Of a stretch of DNA of 64,000 bases, positions 7,913 to 15,119 are shown one piece after another; the stretch's first letter is position 1; the number at the start of each line of letters is the position of its first letter. The stretch is taken from NCBI RefSeq assembly GCF_000378005.1, contig NZ_KB899040.1, positions 609,645 to 673,644 of the forward strand, written 5' to 3'. The notes beneath the pieces are model-generated. The model searched no databases. It was not told where the DNA came from and worked only from the letters and a program-made list of their open reading frames with translations. A program made the translations under genes and the position numbers. This DNA is from Coprothermobacter platensis DSM 11748. GTDB lineage: Bacteria; Coprothermobacterota; Coprothermobacteria; Coprothermobacterales; Coprothermobacteraceae.

Positions 7913-9628
7913 ATGAAAATAGGATTAGCGCAAATAAACCCAAAGGTAGGAGACATTCAAGGCAATACAACAAAGATTCTTGGTTGTATTGAGAAACTCA
8001 GCACCGCGGATATAGTTGTTTTTCCGGAATTATGTGTGACAGGATACCCACCTGAAGATTTGCTATTCAATAAAGACTTTATTGCAGAAAGTCAGGTTGC
8101 CGTAGCAAAAATCGCTAAAGCTGTTAATTCTCACCAAGCTGTCATCATTGGGTGTCCCGAGCATACAAATGGGGAGCTGTATAATGCAGCTTTTGTAATA
8201 AACAACGGCCATATTATCGGTACCCATCGAAAAGTATTTTTACCTAATTATGATGTGTTTGATGAAATGAGGTATTTTAGTTCAGGGCAGACCGGAACCA
8301 TCATAAGATTTGTTAATCATACAGTGGGCATCATTGTGTGTGAAGACCTGTGGAGGCCCGACGGGCCTGCTCAGTGGGAAGCATCTCAGGGAGCGCAAAC
8401 CATTATTTCTATAAACGCATCACCTTTTGAACATGGTAAGATGGAAAGTCGATTGAACCTCATTAGGCACATGGCGAAGACATCAAAGGTAAGCATTGTT
8501 TACCTAAATATGGTGGGAGGGCAAGATGAACTGCTCTTTGACGGAGCCAGCGTGGTCGTGTCCGATGACGGTGACATTCAAGCAGTTATGCCATCATTCG
8601 AAGAATCTCTGTCTTTGGTCAATGTGCCTGCTTCCAGTGGTAATGATATCTTGCACAATGACAGTTCATTCTTGGCAAATGAATCTAACAGCATCGTGCA
8701 TTGTTTTGATGTTCCTATGGAGACTTCAGATGAGAAGCCTATTTCCGACCTCGTAGAAGCTCCAATTGATTCTATAGCTAATATATATAAAGGGCTCGTT
8801 ATGGGTATAAAAGACTACGTCACAAAACAGGGCTTTAAAGGTGTTATCGTCCCTGTTTCGGGTGGAATCGATAGCGCGTTAGTTGCCACGATGAGCGTGG
8901 ACGCACTAGGTGCTGATCGTGTTAAGCTCATCTACTTGCCGACAAGGTTTAATAGTCCGGACTCACTCGAGGATGCAAAAAAGCTTAGCGATAATCTCGA
9001 TTCACCGCTCATGGTTTTGAGTATTGATAGCATTTTTGAAACATTTGACAACACACTTAGGAATGAACTTCACAAGGAGTCTTTCGACATCGCTGACGAA
9101 AATCTTCAGGCGCGTATAAGAGCAAATATTGTGTTTTACATTTCCAATGCTACTGGTTACTTGGTTTTGTCATGCTCCAACAAAAGTGAAGCTGCTGTTG
9201 GGTATGGAACAATTTATGGCGATATGGCTGGAGGTTTTGCTCCTATCAAGGATGTACTAAAGACTCAGGTTTATCAATTGGCACGTTATAGAAATGATCT
9301 AAATCCTGTGATACCGGAGCGCATATTATCTCGGGCTCCATCTGCAGAGTTAAATGTGGACCAAAAAGACCAAGATGTTTTGCCTCCATATGACATACTG
9401 GATGCATTCATCAATGATTACATGGTCAGTAATATTCCAATCGAAAACTTAACGCAAAGGTATGGCAATGAAGTCGTAAGCAAAATTCTCCGGATGATAA
9501 AAGGAAGCGAATTTAAGAGAAAACAAGCGCCTGTGGGACCAAAGATTTCTCCCAGAAGTTTTGGTAAGGGCTGGCGTATGCCGATTGTTAATGGATTTAT
9601 GCCAAAGGAGAACACGTTAGGAGATTGA
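7913..9628 (+). CDS. nadE: Glutamine-dependent NAD(+) synthetase
   Basis: NadE with an N-terminal nitrilase-type glutaminase fused to an ATP-pyrophosphatase NAD synthetase, 571 aa. It amidates nicotinate adenine dinucleotide to NAD using ammonia released from glutamine. The glutaminase triad is visible as E39 (FPEL), K107 (HRKVFLPNY) and C143 (VCEDLW). The synthetase P-loop SGGIDS is at residues 316-321, followed by SNKSEAAVGYGT and DMAGGFAPIKDV. The gene starts directly after a terminator with TATAAT only seven bases upstream and no ribosome site, suggesting a leaderless mRNA. A second, ammonia-type synthetase homologue is encoded 1.1 kb downstream on the other strand. Secure assignment. Confidence 0.95.
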   Translation: MKIGLAQINPKVGDIQGNTTKILGCIEKLSTADIVVFPELCVTGYPPEDLLFNKDFIAESQVAVAKIAKAVNSHQAVIIGCPEHTNGELYNAAFVINNGHIIGTHRKVFLPNYDVFDEMRYFSSGQTGTIIRFVNHTVGIIVCEDLWRPDGPAQWEASQGAQTIISINASPFEHGKMESRLNLIRHMAKTSKVSIVYLNMVGGQDELLFDGASVVVSDDGDIQAVMPSFEESLSLVNVPASSGNDILHNDSSFLANESNSIVHCFDVPMETSDEKPISDLVEAPIDSIANIYKGLVMGIKDYVTKQGFKGVIVPVSGGIDSALVATMSVDALGADRVKLIYLPTRFNSPDSLEDAKKLSDNLDSPLMVLSIDSIFETFDNTLRNELHKESFDIADENLQARIRANIVFYISNATGYLVLSCSNKSEAAVGYGTIYGDMAGGFAPIKDVLKTQVYQLARYRNDLNPVIPERILSRAPSAELNVDQKDQDVLPPYDILDAFINDYMVSNIPIENLTQRYGNEVVSKILRMIKGSEFKRKQAPVGPKISPRSFGKGWRMPIVNGFMPKENTLGD

Positions 9629-9631
9629 TGG

Positions 9632-9637
9632 TATAAT
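9632..9637 (+). promoter_or_regulatory. -10 element upstream of the tRNA-Pro cluster
   Basis: TATAAT lies immediately after the nadE stop, 13 bases before tRNA-Pro. No clear -35 is visible, so the cluster may also be read through from nadE. Confidence 0.4.
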
Positions 9638-9650
9638 AAATTACTGCGGG

Positions 9651-9728
9651 CGGGGCGTAGCGCAGTTTGGTTAGCGCGCTTGCCTTGGGAGCAAGAGGTC
9701 GGCGGTTCGAATCCGCCCGCCCCGACCA
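9651..9728 (+). tRNA. tRNA-Pro (anticodon TGG)
   Basis: The cloverleaf reads by eye: acceptor CGGGGCG pairs with CGCCCCG, the anticodon stem is CTTGC/GCAAG with loop CTTGGGA giving anticodon TGG, the T-arm contains GGTTCGAATCC-type bases, and CCA is encoded at 9726-9728. First of five tRNAs. Confidence 0.95.
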
Positions 9729-9732
9729 CGAT

Positions 9733-9809
9733 GGGCCCGTAGCTCAACTGGACAGAGCATCGGCCTTCTAAGCCGAGGGCTGCAGGTTCGAGTCCTGTCG
9801 GGCTCACCA
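9733..9809 (+). tRNA. tRNA-Arg (anticodon TCT)
   Basis: Acceptor GGGCCCG pairs with CGGGCTC (one G-T pair). The anticodon loop CTTCTAA gives TCT, reading AGA/AGG. CCA is encoded. Acceptor and T-arm are nearly identical to tRNA-Arg(CCT) and tRNA-Lys(TTT) in this window. Confidence 0.95.
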
Positions 9810-9814
9810 CTTAT

Positions 9815-9892
9815 GGTGAGCGTAGCTCAATTGGTTAGAGCACTAGACTGTGGATCTAGGGGCTGGGGGTTCGAGTCCCCTCGCTCACCCCA
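9815..9892 (+). tRNA. tRNA-His (anticodon GTG)
   Basis: Acceptor GTGAGCG pairs perfectly with CGCTCAC, and an extra 5' G at 9815 sits opposite discriminator C at 9889, the G(-1):C73 pair diagnostic of tRNA-His. The loop CTGTGGA gives anticodon GTG. CCA is encoded. Confidence 0.96.
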
Positions 9893-9910
9893 TAATATGT
9901 TCTCATTGTT

Positions 9911-9987
9911 GGGCCCGTAGCTCAGTTGGATAGAGCGACAGCCTCCTAAGCTGTAGGCCGCAGGTTCGAATCCTGTCGGGCTCACCA
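9911..9987 (+). tRNA. tRNA-Arg (anticodon CCT)
   Basis: Acceptor GGGCCCG/CGGGCTC, anticodon stem ACAGC/GCTGT with loop CTCCTAA giving CCT, which reads AGG. CCA is encoded. Confidence 0.95.
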
Positions 9988-9994
9988 CAAATGT

Positions 9995-10071
9995 GCGCCT
10001 GTGGCTCAATTGGATAGAGCAGCGGACTTCGGATCCGCAGGCTGGGGGTTCGAGCCCCTCCAGGCGCGCCA
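9995..10071 (+). tRNA. tRNA-Arg (anticodon TCG)
   Basis: Acceptor GCGCCTG pairs with CAGGCGC, anticodon stem GCGGA/TCCGC with loop CTTCGGA gives TCG, reading CGA/CGG. CCA is encoded. Last tRNA of this cluster; no clear terminator follows. Confidence 0.94.
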
Positions 10072-10153
10072 GCATTCTTAGGAATTCTTGAGGTACATTA
10101 ATGGACATTGTTTCAGGGGATGGGAAATGTGTTCAGCCCTGTGTTGCGATAGT

Positions 10154-10672
10154 TTAGAGTTTGCCTGAATACCTTAACCCCAACGGTATTTTACGACTAA
10201 AGAAGGATTTCATGTAGCGATGACATTCTTGGTTTTGCGGACCTGAATACGAAAAACAGCCAGATTCCAGCTTCTAACCTAACGATTTTTCCCATCGAAC
10301 GTGTTCCATGATTGCTAACACTTCTTGTGTTAATCCAGCTTTTTGAAGTACAACATACGCTAAGCTTAGTGAAGCATTGCAAATTGCAGGCAAACTGAGA
10401 AAAAGATGCCCTAATATGGCTGTTTCTATCATAAGCGTGAGCATTAAAGATAGCATAAGAACTTCCCAGTAGGCAGGGGGTAAGTATATGCCCTCGCTTT
10501 TTCACGTTTTCGTAATATCGTTCATCTGGAATACTTGAGTTTATTCTTACCAGAAAGAAATTTGAAAGAGGACCAAAGAAACAACAATAGCTAAGATCTA
10601 GAGTTTTACGACTCGAAAAATACCTAAACTTTTTGAAATCACGTTATTTTCTGACTTTGTGGCTTGTAACAT
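10154..10672 (-). pseudogene. Eroded small membrane-protein gene with at least five in-frame stops
   Basis: This fills most of the 650 bp gap between the tRNA cluster and nadE2. One minus-strand frame from ATG at 10672 to TAA at 10154 (173 codons) reads like protein but is broken by stops at codons 25, 42, 44, 57 and 133. The stretches between them look coding: codons 26-41 resemble a membrane helix (LAIVVSLVLFQ), and codons 58-132 are open and contain two further hydrophobic helices (VLMLSLMLTLM and a later Ala/Leu-rich segment), then a charged tail with EHVRWEKSLG. An overlapping frame is also open for about 150 codons but its composition (many Ser, Cys, His, Arg) looks non-coding. It lies 49 bp downstream of nadE2 in the same direction. 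I do not recognise the parent family. Chance openness cannot be excluded. Confidence 0.4.
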
Positions 10673-10721
10673 TTATGTCACTTAACTGCATGATAGGTAT
10701 GGATATGTGGGACACGAAAAA

Positions 10722-11621
10722 TCATTCTTGAAGTCGTTCGAGCATTAACGGTTTCTCTTGCTCTTCTATTGTTCTTCCGATCTGTTCACGGACAAGGTCT
10801 ACTAACTTTTCTGGGTATTTCTCTTTTATCAGTTTTAATGATAAACCTGCGTCTAAGGCGACTAGTATTCCGTCTAACATGTCATATGTGGCACCCATTG
10901 AGTATTCATCTGTTATGCCGGGGAGCAAGTCAGGTGTAGGTGGACGATCTAAGATCTCTTTAGGAACTCCCAACAGTTGAGATAGCTGCCTTACTTCGGT
11001 CTTGTAAAGATGGGCTATAGGAGCGATATCGCTTAGATCATCGCCGAACCTGACATAATAGCCTAAACGTCGTTCTGTCAAATTAGTACAGCCCGCTACA
11101 AGATAATTCAATTGTTCAGCGTAATAATAAAGGAGAACGGTTCTCACCCTATGCTTAATACGGTAATATGCAATTCCTTGATAGAAGTAGGGTAACGGTT
11201 TTGAAATATAGTCATTCTGGCCAAAAAACACTGGCTTACCGAGTTCCTTCGTATAGTTGTCGTAATACTTTCTAACAAGTCTTTCCCGCAAGGAGCGAGT
11301 TGGAATGTAAGAAAGTGGTAAATCTCTATAAATGCCGATATAACGCAAGACAGGAGTTAGAGACAAGACTTTGTAATCAACATGTTCGGCTTTCAGTAAA
11401 TCTAATGCCAATGAGGTAGATAACTTCTGAGTGTCTTTTTCCGGTAGCACTAAAGCCTGTATTTTGCTCCTATCGACTGATTGGAGCAAAAGTTTTAAGA
11501 CAGCAGCAGAATCTAATCCGCCGCTGATTCCGACAACAAAACCTTCTTTCTTATAGTGTTCTAACGAAGACCTCAAGAAAGAGACTATGCGATCTATTTC
11601 ATTCCTAGCATCCACACCCAT
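10722..11621 (-). CDS. nadE2: NH3-dependent NAD(+) synthetase homologue
   Basis: Stand-alone ATP-pyrophosphatase of the NadE family, 299 aa, lacking a glutaminase domain. The P-loop SGGLDS is at residues 33-38. The dimer and substrate region is recognisable (KHRVRTVLLYYYAEQLNYLVAGCTN segment, then GYYVRFGDDLSDIAPIAHLYKTEV). The usual GTGNKSE signature reads GCTNLTE, and the usual PSAGL reads PTPDL, so it is a divergent member. A 45-residue insert after the P-loop half, rich in Tyr, Arg and Pro, looks lineage-specific. It starts with ATG seven bases after a perfect TATAAT and has no Shine-Dalgarno. Either a second NAD synthetase, or a relative acting on a different adenylated carboxylate. The NadE fold is secure; the exact substrate is not. 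Confidence 0.82.
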   Translation of the reverse strand: MGVDARNEIDRIVSFLRSSLEHYKKEGFVVGISGGLDSAAVLKLLLQSVDRSKIQALVLPEKDTQKLSTSLALDLLKAEHVDYKVLSLTPVLRYIGIYRDLPLSYIPTRSLRERLVRKYYDNYTKELGKPVFFGQNDYISKPLPYFYQGIAYYRIKHRVRTVLLYYYAEQLNYLVAGCTNLTERRLGYYVRFGDDLSDIAPIAHLYKTEVRQLSQLLGVPKEILDRPPTPDLLPGITDEYSMGATYDMLDGILVALDAGLSLKLIKEKYPEKLVDLVREQIGRTIEEQEKPLMLERLQE

Positions 11622-11628
11622 AAACTGA

Positions 11629-11634
11629 ATTATA
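11629..11634 (-). promoter_or_regulatory. -10 element of nadE2; leaderless layout TATAAT-N7-ATG
   Basis: On the minus strand TATAAT is followed by seven bases (TCAGTTT) and the ATG at 11621. No Shine-Dalgarno precedes the start and no clear -35 is visible. Same geometry as the nadE gene at 7913 and the gene at 45169. Confidence 0.6.
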
Positions 11635-11664
11635 TGCTACAAAAATGTTCATTAAAGCATTTTG

Positions 11665-11693
11665 TTGACAGTATTTTGAAGTTGTGATACTAT
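11665..11693 (+). promoter_or_regulatory. Promoter of the tRNA-Lys-Lys-Leu cluster
   Basis: Consensus TTGACA at 11665-11670, a 17 bp spacer and TACTAT at 11688-11693. The predicted start is about four bases before tRNA-Lys. Because no hairpin terminator is seen after tRNA-Leu, the transcript may continue into tig-clpP-clpX-lon. Confidence 0.75.
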
Positions 11694-11704
11694 TTAAAAA
11701 GGTT

Positions 11705-11780
11705 GGGCCCGTAGCTCAGCAGGTAGAGCACCGCCCTTTTAAGGCGGGAGTCGCAGGTTCGAATCCTGTCGGGCTCACCA
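11705..11780 (+). tRNA. tRNA-Lys (anticodon TTT)
   Basis: Acceptor GGGCCCG/CGGGCTC, anticodon stem CCGCC/GGCGG with loop CTTTTAA giving TTT. CCA is encoded. Acceptor and T-arm match those of two tRNA-Arg genes 1.7-2 kb upstream. Confidence 0.95.
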
Positions 11781-11782
11781 TT

Positions 11783-11858
11783 GGGCTGTTAGCTCAATAG
11801 GTAGAGCAACGGACTCTTAATCCGTGGGTTGCAGGTTCGAGTCCTGTACAGCCCACCA
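11783..11858 (+). tRNA. tRNA-Lys (anticodon CTT)
   Basis: Acceptor GGGCTGT/ACAGCCC, anticodon stem ACGGA/TCCGT with loop CTCTTAA giving CTT. CCA is encoded. Two bases separate it from the previous tRNA. Confidence 0.95.
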
Positions 11859-11866
11859 AAGACGGT

Positions 11867-11952
11867 GCGAAGGTGGCGGAACTGGCAGACGCGCTGGACT
11901 TAGGATCCAGTGGGCTAAACCCATGCGGGTTCAAATCCCGCCCTTCGCACCA
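11867..11952 (+). tRNA. tRNA-Leu (anticodon TAG)
   Basis: Acceptor GCGAAGG/CCTTCGC, anticodon stem CTGGA/TCCAG with loop CTTAGGA giving TAG (CTN codons), plus the long variable arm (TGGGCTAAACCCA) of class II tRNAs. CCA is encoded. A T-rich tract without a further hairpin follows. Confidence 0.95.
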
Positions 11953-12012
11953 TTTTTTATTTTATTTTCCTAAATCTGAAAAAGTAGTTGACATTATCGG
12001 AGGAGGTCTGAC

Positions 12013-13260
12013 ATGAACTTAAACAAAGTTTCTTCTGTGGAGGTCATGGTTGAAGAAAATTACGACGGAGAGAAGTTTCAAGCCCTTCAAAATAAAGCGT
12101 TGGAAAAGTTAGCCAAGAGCATTCAGATTCCCGGATTTAGAAAGGGCAAAGCACCTGTCAGCTTGGTCAAGAATTACGTTAACCCAAGCTATTTTAAAGA
12201 ACTGATTGTGGACGAAATGGTCGATGACATATTGGATAACGCAGGTTCACAGTTCGACGCTCCTATTTATAAAGTTCTTGTAAAAGAAGCAAATATTGAA
12301 GAAGACAAGGGTTTTGTAAAAATATCTGTGGAACTCCTTCCGCAGCCTAAGTTTGAGCAAATAAACTTCGAGGTTCTTCCCAAGTTTGAAGAGCAGCAAG
12401 TGAATGAGGATGAGGTTGCAGGAGTAGTGGATCATCTTCTCGAAGATCAGGCAGTTATAAGAAGTACTGATAGCGAAAAACCTGAAGATGGTCAGCTTGC
12501 TGAAATTGAATGGTCTTTACTGGATGAACAGGGTAATCCTCTTAAACCGAGGAGGACTACTGTTGAAATTGGAAAAGAAGAGTTCCTTGAAGGTACTGAC
12601 GAATTGTTAAAAGGGATGACAGTGGGCGAAGAGAAAACAATGAAGACGCCTGATGGCCAATCTGAAATAAAAATAAAGTTATTAGACATAAAAGCTAAGG
12701 TAAAACCAGAGCTTACTGATGAACTTGCATCTGATCTTGGGTTTGATAACGCAGAAGCACTTCGAAACGCTGCTGAAGATGAAATTCGCCGTTACAAGAC
12801 AGATCAATATGTGGATGGGTGGCTGAACGATATTCTGGATAAAATCGCTGAGCAGCTTAGCTTGGAATTGCCGACATCCATGATTGAAGAGGAGTACGAT
12901 CACCGCTATGAAGAATTTATGAATATGTTAAATGAACGAGGGCTCACTCTTGAATCTTACGCTGCTCAAATGCAGCAAACACCAGACCAAGTTTTGACTG
13001 AGATAAGGAATAACGTTAATAAATCACTGAGGCGGTATTTCATACTGGAGTTCTTAAAGAGCTCTATGGGCATAGAAGCTGAAAACACAGAAGTATCTGA
13101 ATATATGAAAACTCGCCAGGGTATAAATAGACAGGAAGCTCAGTATGAGCTTGAGATTCAGGAGTTAATAGATGCATTGAAAGAAAAAATCGGTACCGTT
13201 GCTGCATCGGAAGGTAGTGACGATCAGGTCGATGTAGCGGCAGATAAAGAGGAGGGTTAA
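12013..13260 (+). CDS. tig: Trigger factor
   Basis: Ribosome-bound chaperone and peptidyl-prolyl isomerase, 415 aa. The ribosome-docking signature GFRKGKAP is at about residues 36-43 of the N-terminal domain. An FKBP-like domain occupies roughly residues 150-230 and is weakly conserved, and the helical chaperone domain follows. GGAGGAGGTC lies ahead of the ATG. Upstream are three tRNA genes with no terminator between; downstream clpP begins four bases after the stop. The tig-clpP-clpX-lon order is a classic protein quality-control operon. Confidence 0.95.
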   Translation: MNLNKVSSVEVMVEENYDGEKFQALQNKALEKLAKSIQIPGFRKGKAPVSLVKNYVNPSYFKELIVDEMVDDILDNAGSQFDAPIYKVLVKEANIEEDKGFVKISVELLPQPKFEQINFEVLPKFEEQQVNEDEVAGVVDHLLEDQAVIRSTDSEKPEDGQLAEIEWSLLDEQGNPLKPRRTTVEIGKEEFLEGTDELLKGMTVGEEKTMKTPDGQSEIKIKLLDIKAKVKPELTDELASDLGFDNAEALRNAAEDEIRRYKTDQYVDGWLNDILDKIAEQLSLELPTSMIEEEYDHRYEEFMNMLNERGLTLESYAAQMQQTPDQVLTEIRNNVNKSLRRYFILEFLKSSMGIEAENTEVSEYMKTRQGINRQEAQYELEIQELIDALKEKIGTVAASEGSDDQVDVAADKEEG

Positions 13261-13263
13261 CAA

Positions 13264-13860
13264 GTGCCATTAGTACCTTATGTAGTAGAACAAACGCCTC
13301 GCGGCGAACGTGGTTACGATATATATTCGAGGTTACTTAGAGACAGAATTGTTTTCATCAACGGTGAAGTTGAGCCTGAGATGGCTGGATTAGTTATAGC
13401 ACAGCTGCTTTTTTTGGAAGCAGAAGATCCTAAAAGAGACATTTATGTGTACATAAATTCTCCTGGTGGTGTAGTAACAGATGGTTTAGCTATTTACGAT
13501 ACGATGCAATACATCCAACCAGATGTGGTTACAATGTGCATTGGCCAAGCTGCAAGTATGGCAGCCATTTTGTTGGCAGCGGGTGCAAAGGGGAAACGTT
13601 TTGCGCTTCCTAATTCTCGTATTTTGTTGCATCAACCTATGGGTGGTGTACAAGGTCAAGTCACCGATGTCGAAATACAAGCAAAAGAGTTGGTAAGAAT
13701 CAAACAACGTATAAATGAGATTTTGAGTCATCATACGGGTCAGCCTATTGACAGGATTTTAGAGGACACAGACCGCGATTTTATTCTTACTCCTGAAGAG
13801 GCTGTGCAATATGGTGTCATTGATCAAGTTATAACCAAGCGTCCTGGGAAAGAGGATTAG
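13264..13860 (+). CDS. clpP: ATP-dependent Clp protease proteolytic subunit
   Basis: ClpP serine protease, 198 aa, assembling into the tetradecameric barrel. The catalytic triad is visible as S98 (GQAASMAA), H123 (LLHQPMGG) and D172 (DTDRDF). The N-terminal segment is short, so little or no propeptide processing is expected. The start is GTG, preceded by GGAGGG. Partners encoded in this window are ClpX immediately downstream and the ClpC at 58.5 kb, which carries an IGF docking tripeptide; the Hsp100 at 40 kb does not. Confidence 0.97.
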   Translation: MPLVPYVVEQTPRGERGYDIYSRLLRDRIVFINGEVEPEMAGLVIAQLLFLEAEDPKRDIYVYINSPGGVVTDGLAIYDTMQYIQPDVVTMCIGQAASMAAILLAAGAKGKRFALPNSRILLHQPMGGVQGQVTDVEIQAKELVRIKQRINEILSHHTGQPIDRILEDTDRDFILTPEEAVQYGVIDQVITKRPGKED

Positions 13861-13865
13861 CACTT

Positions 13866-15119
13866 ATGCCGAAAGAAATTAGATGTTCTTTTTGTGGTAG
13901 GACAGCGGATGAAGTTGATCAAATGCTTGCATGGCCTAATGGCCTATATATTTGCAATTACTGTGTAGAAGATGCTCACAAACTGCTGGACGCTAACAAA
14001 AAGAAATCTGCAGATTTTTCCGCTCTTGACGGGAAACTGCCCACACCATCGAAAATAAAGAGTTTCTTGGACCAATATGTGGTTGGTCAAGATCATGCTA
14101 AAAAGATTGTTTCGGTGGCTGTTTACAACCATTACAAACGTGTGAGAAGTAAACTAAGAGGCGATCGCATAGCTGCAGATTTAGGTAAAAGCAACATTCT
14201 TTTCATCGGTCCTACGGGTACAGGCAAGACATATGTAGCACAAAACTTGGCAAAACTGTTGAATGTTCCTTTTTCCATAAGTGATGCAACGAGCTTGACG
14301 GAGGCTGGTTATGTCGGTGAAGATGTAGAGAACATATTGCTTAGGTTGATCCAGGCTGCAGATTGGGATATTTCAAAAGCCCAGTATGGCATTGTGTACA
14401 TCGACGAAATAGACAAAATTGCGCGCAAGAGCGAAAATCCTTCTATAACGCGCGATGTATCTGGCGAAGGTGTTCAGCAAGCACTGCTAAAAATTGTTGA
14501 AGGGACACTCGCCAATGTTCCACCCCAGGGTGGTCGCAAACATCCCTACCAAGAGTTTGTCCAAATAGACACGTCTGATATCCTATTTTTGGTAGGTGGA
14601 GCTTTCGAGGGGTTAGATGACATTATTAGGCAACGTCTTGGACGCCGTACTGTGGGTTTTATGTCAGAACAAAGAGTTTTGGATAGTAATGCCATTCTTG
14701 ACGAAGTAATTCCTGAAGATTTACTCAAGTTTGGCATGATACCAGAATTTGTTGGGCGTTTTCCTGTTATTGCCACGTTCCATGAGTTGTCAAACGCTGA
14801 TTTGGTGGAGATTCTTACGAAGCCAAAGAACAGCTTGGTGAAGCAATATCAGGCACTTTTTGCCATGGATGGTGTCGAGCTGGAATTTACTGATAAAGCA
14901 GTTGAAGCGGTGGCACAAGAAGCGCAAAAACGAGGCATGGGAGCTCGTGGCTTGCGCTCTATTATGGAAGAAACGCTTACCGATTTAATGTACGATATTC
15001 CTGAAAAACCGGAAATCAAGAAAGTGATAATAACGTCGAAATGCTTAAAAGGGGAAGAACCCATATTCCTAACAGAACTTGATCTAGCCGAAGGTAGGAG
15101 TGTTGCAAATTATGAGTGA
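13866..15119 (+). CDS. clpX: ATP-dependent Clp protease ATP-binding subunit ClpX
   Basis: AAA+ unfoldase that feeds ClpP, 417 aa. The N-terminal zinc finger uses C7, C10, C30 and C33. Walker A is GPTGTGKT (115-122), Walker B is VYIDEIDK, the pore loop is GYVGED, and sensor elements lie in the [14 protein letters not shown] region. The start ATG is five bases after clpP, and the 3' end overlaps lon by 8 bp. Full length and conserved throughout. Confidence 0.97.
   Translation: MPKEIRCSFCGRTADEVDQMLAWPNGLYICNYCVEDAHKLLDANKKKSADFSALDGKLPTPSKIKSFLDQYVVGQDHAKKIVSVAVYNHYKRVRSKLRGDRIAADLGKSNILFIGPTGTGKTYVAQNLAKLLNVPFSISDATSLTEAGYVGEDVENILLRLIQAADWDISKAQYGIVYIDEIDKIARKSENPSITRDVSGEGVQQALLKIVEGTLANVPPQGGRKHPYQEFVQIDTSDILFLVGGAFEGLDDIIRQRLGRRTVGFMSEQRVLDSNAILDEVIPEDLLKFGMIPEFVGRFPVIATFHELSNADLVEILTKPKNSLVKQYQALFAMDGVELEFTDKAVEAVAQEAQKRGMGARGLRSIMEETLTDLMYDIPEKPEIKKVIITSKCLKGEEPIFLTELDLAEGRSVANYE

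Noticed and set aside
9418-10108. Two minus-strand reading frames (130 and 93 codons) across the tRNA cluster
   Set aside because: They are antisense readings of tRNA genes, with the tell-tale repeated GFEPP and VQLSYGP-type peptides; not proteins.
10197-10505. 102-codon minus-strand frame in the tRNA/nadE2 gap
   Set aside because: Composition (many Ser, Cys, His, Arg) is non-coding; the overlapping frame with stops has better protein texture and is reported as the pseudogene.
11988-11993. TTGACA just upstream of tig
   Set aside because: The -10 position would fall inside the start of tig and no -10 hexamer is there; probably chance.
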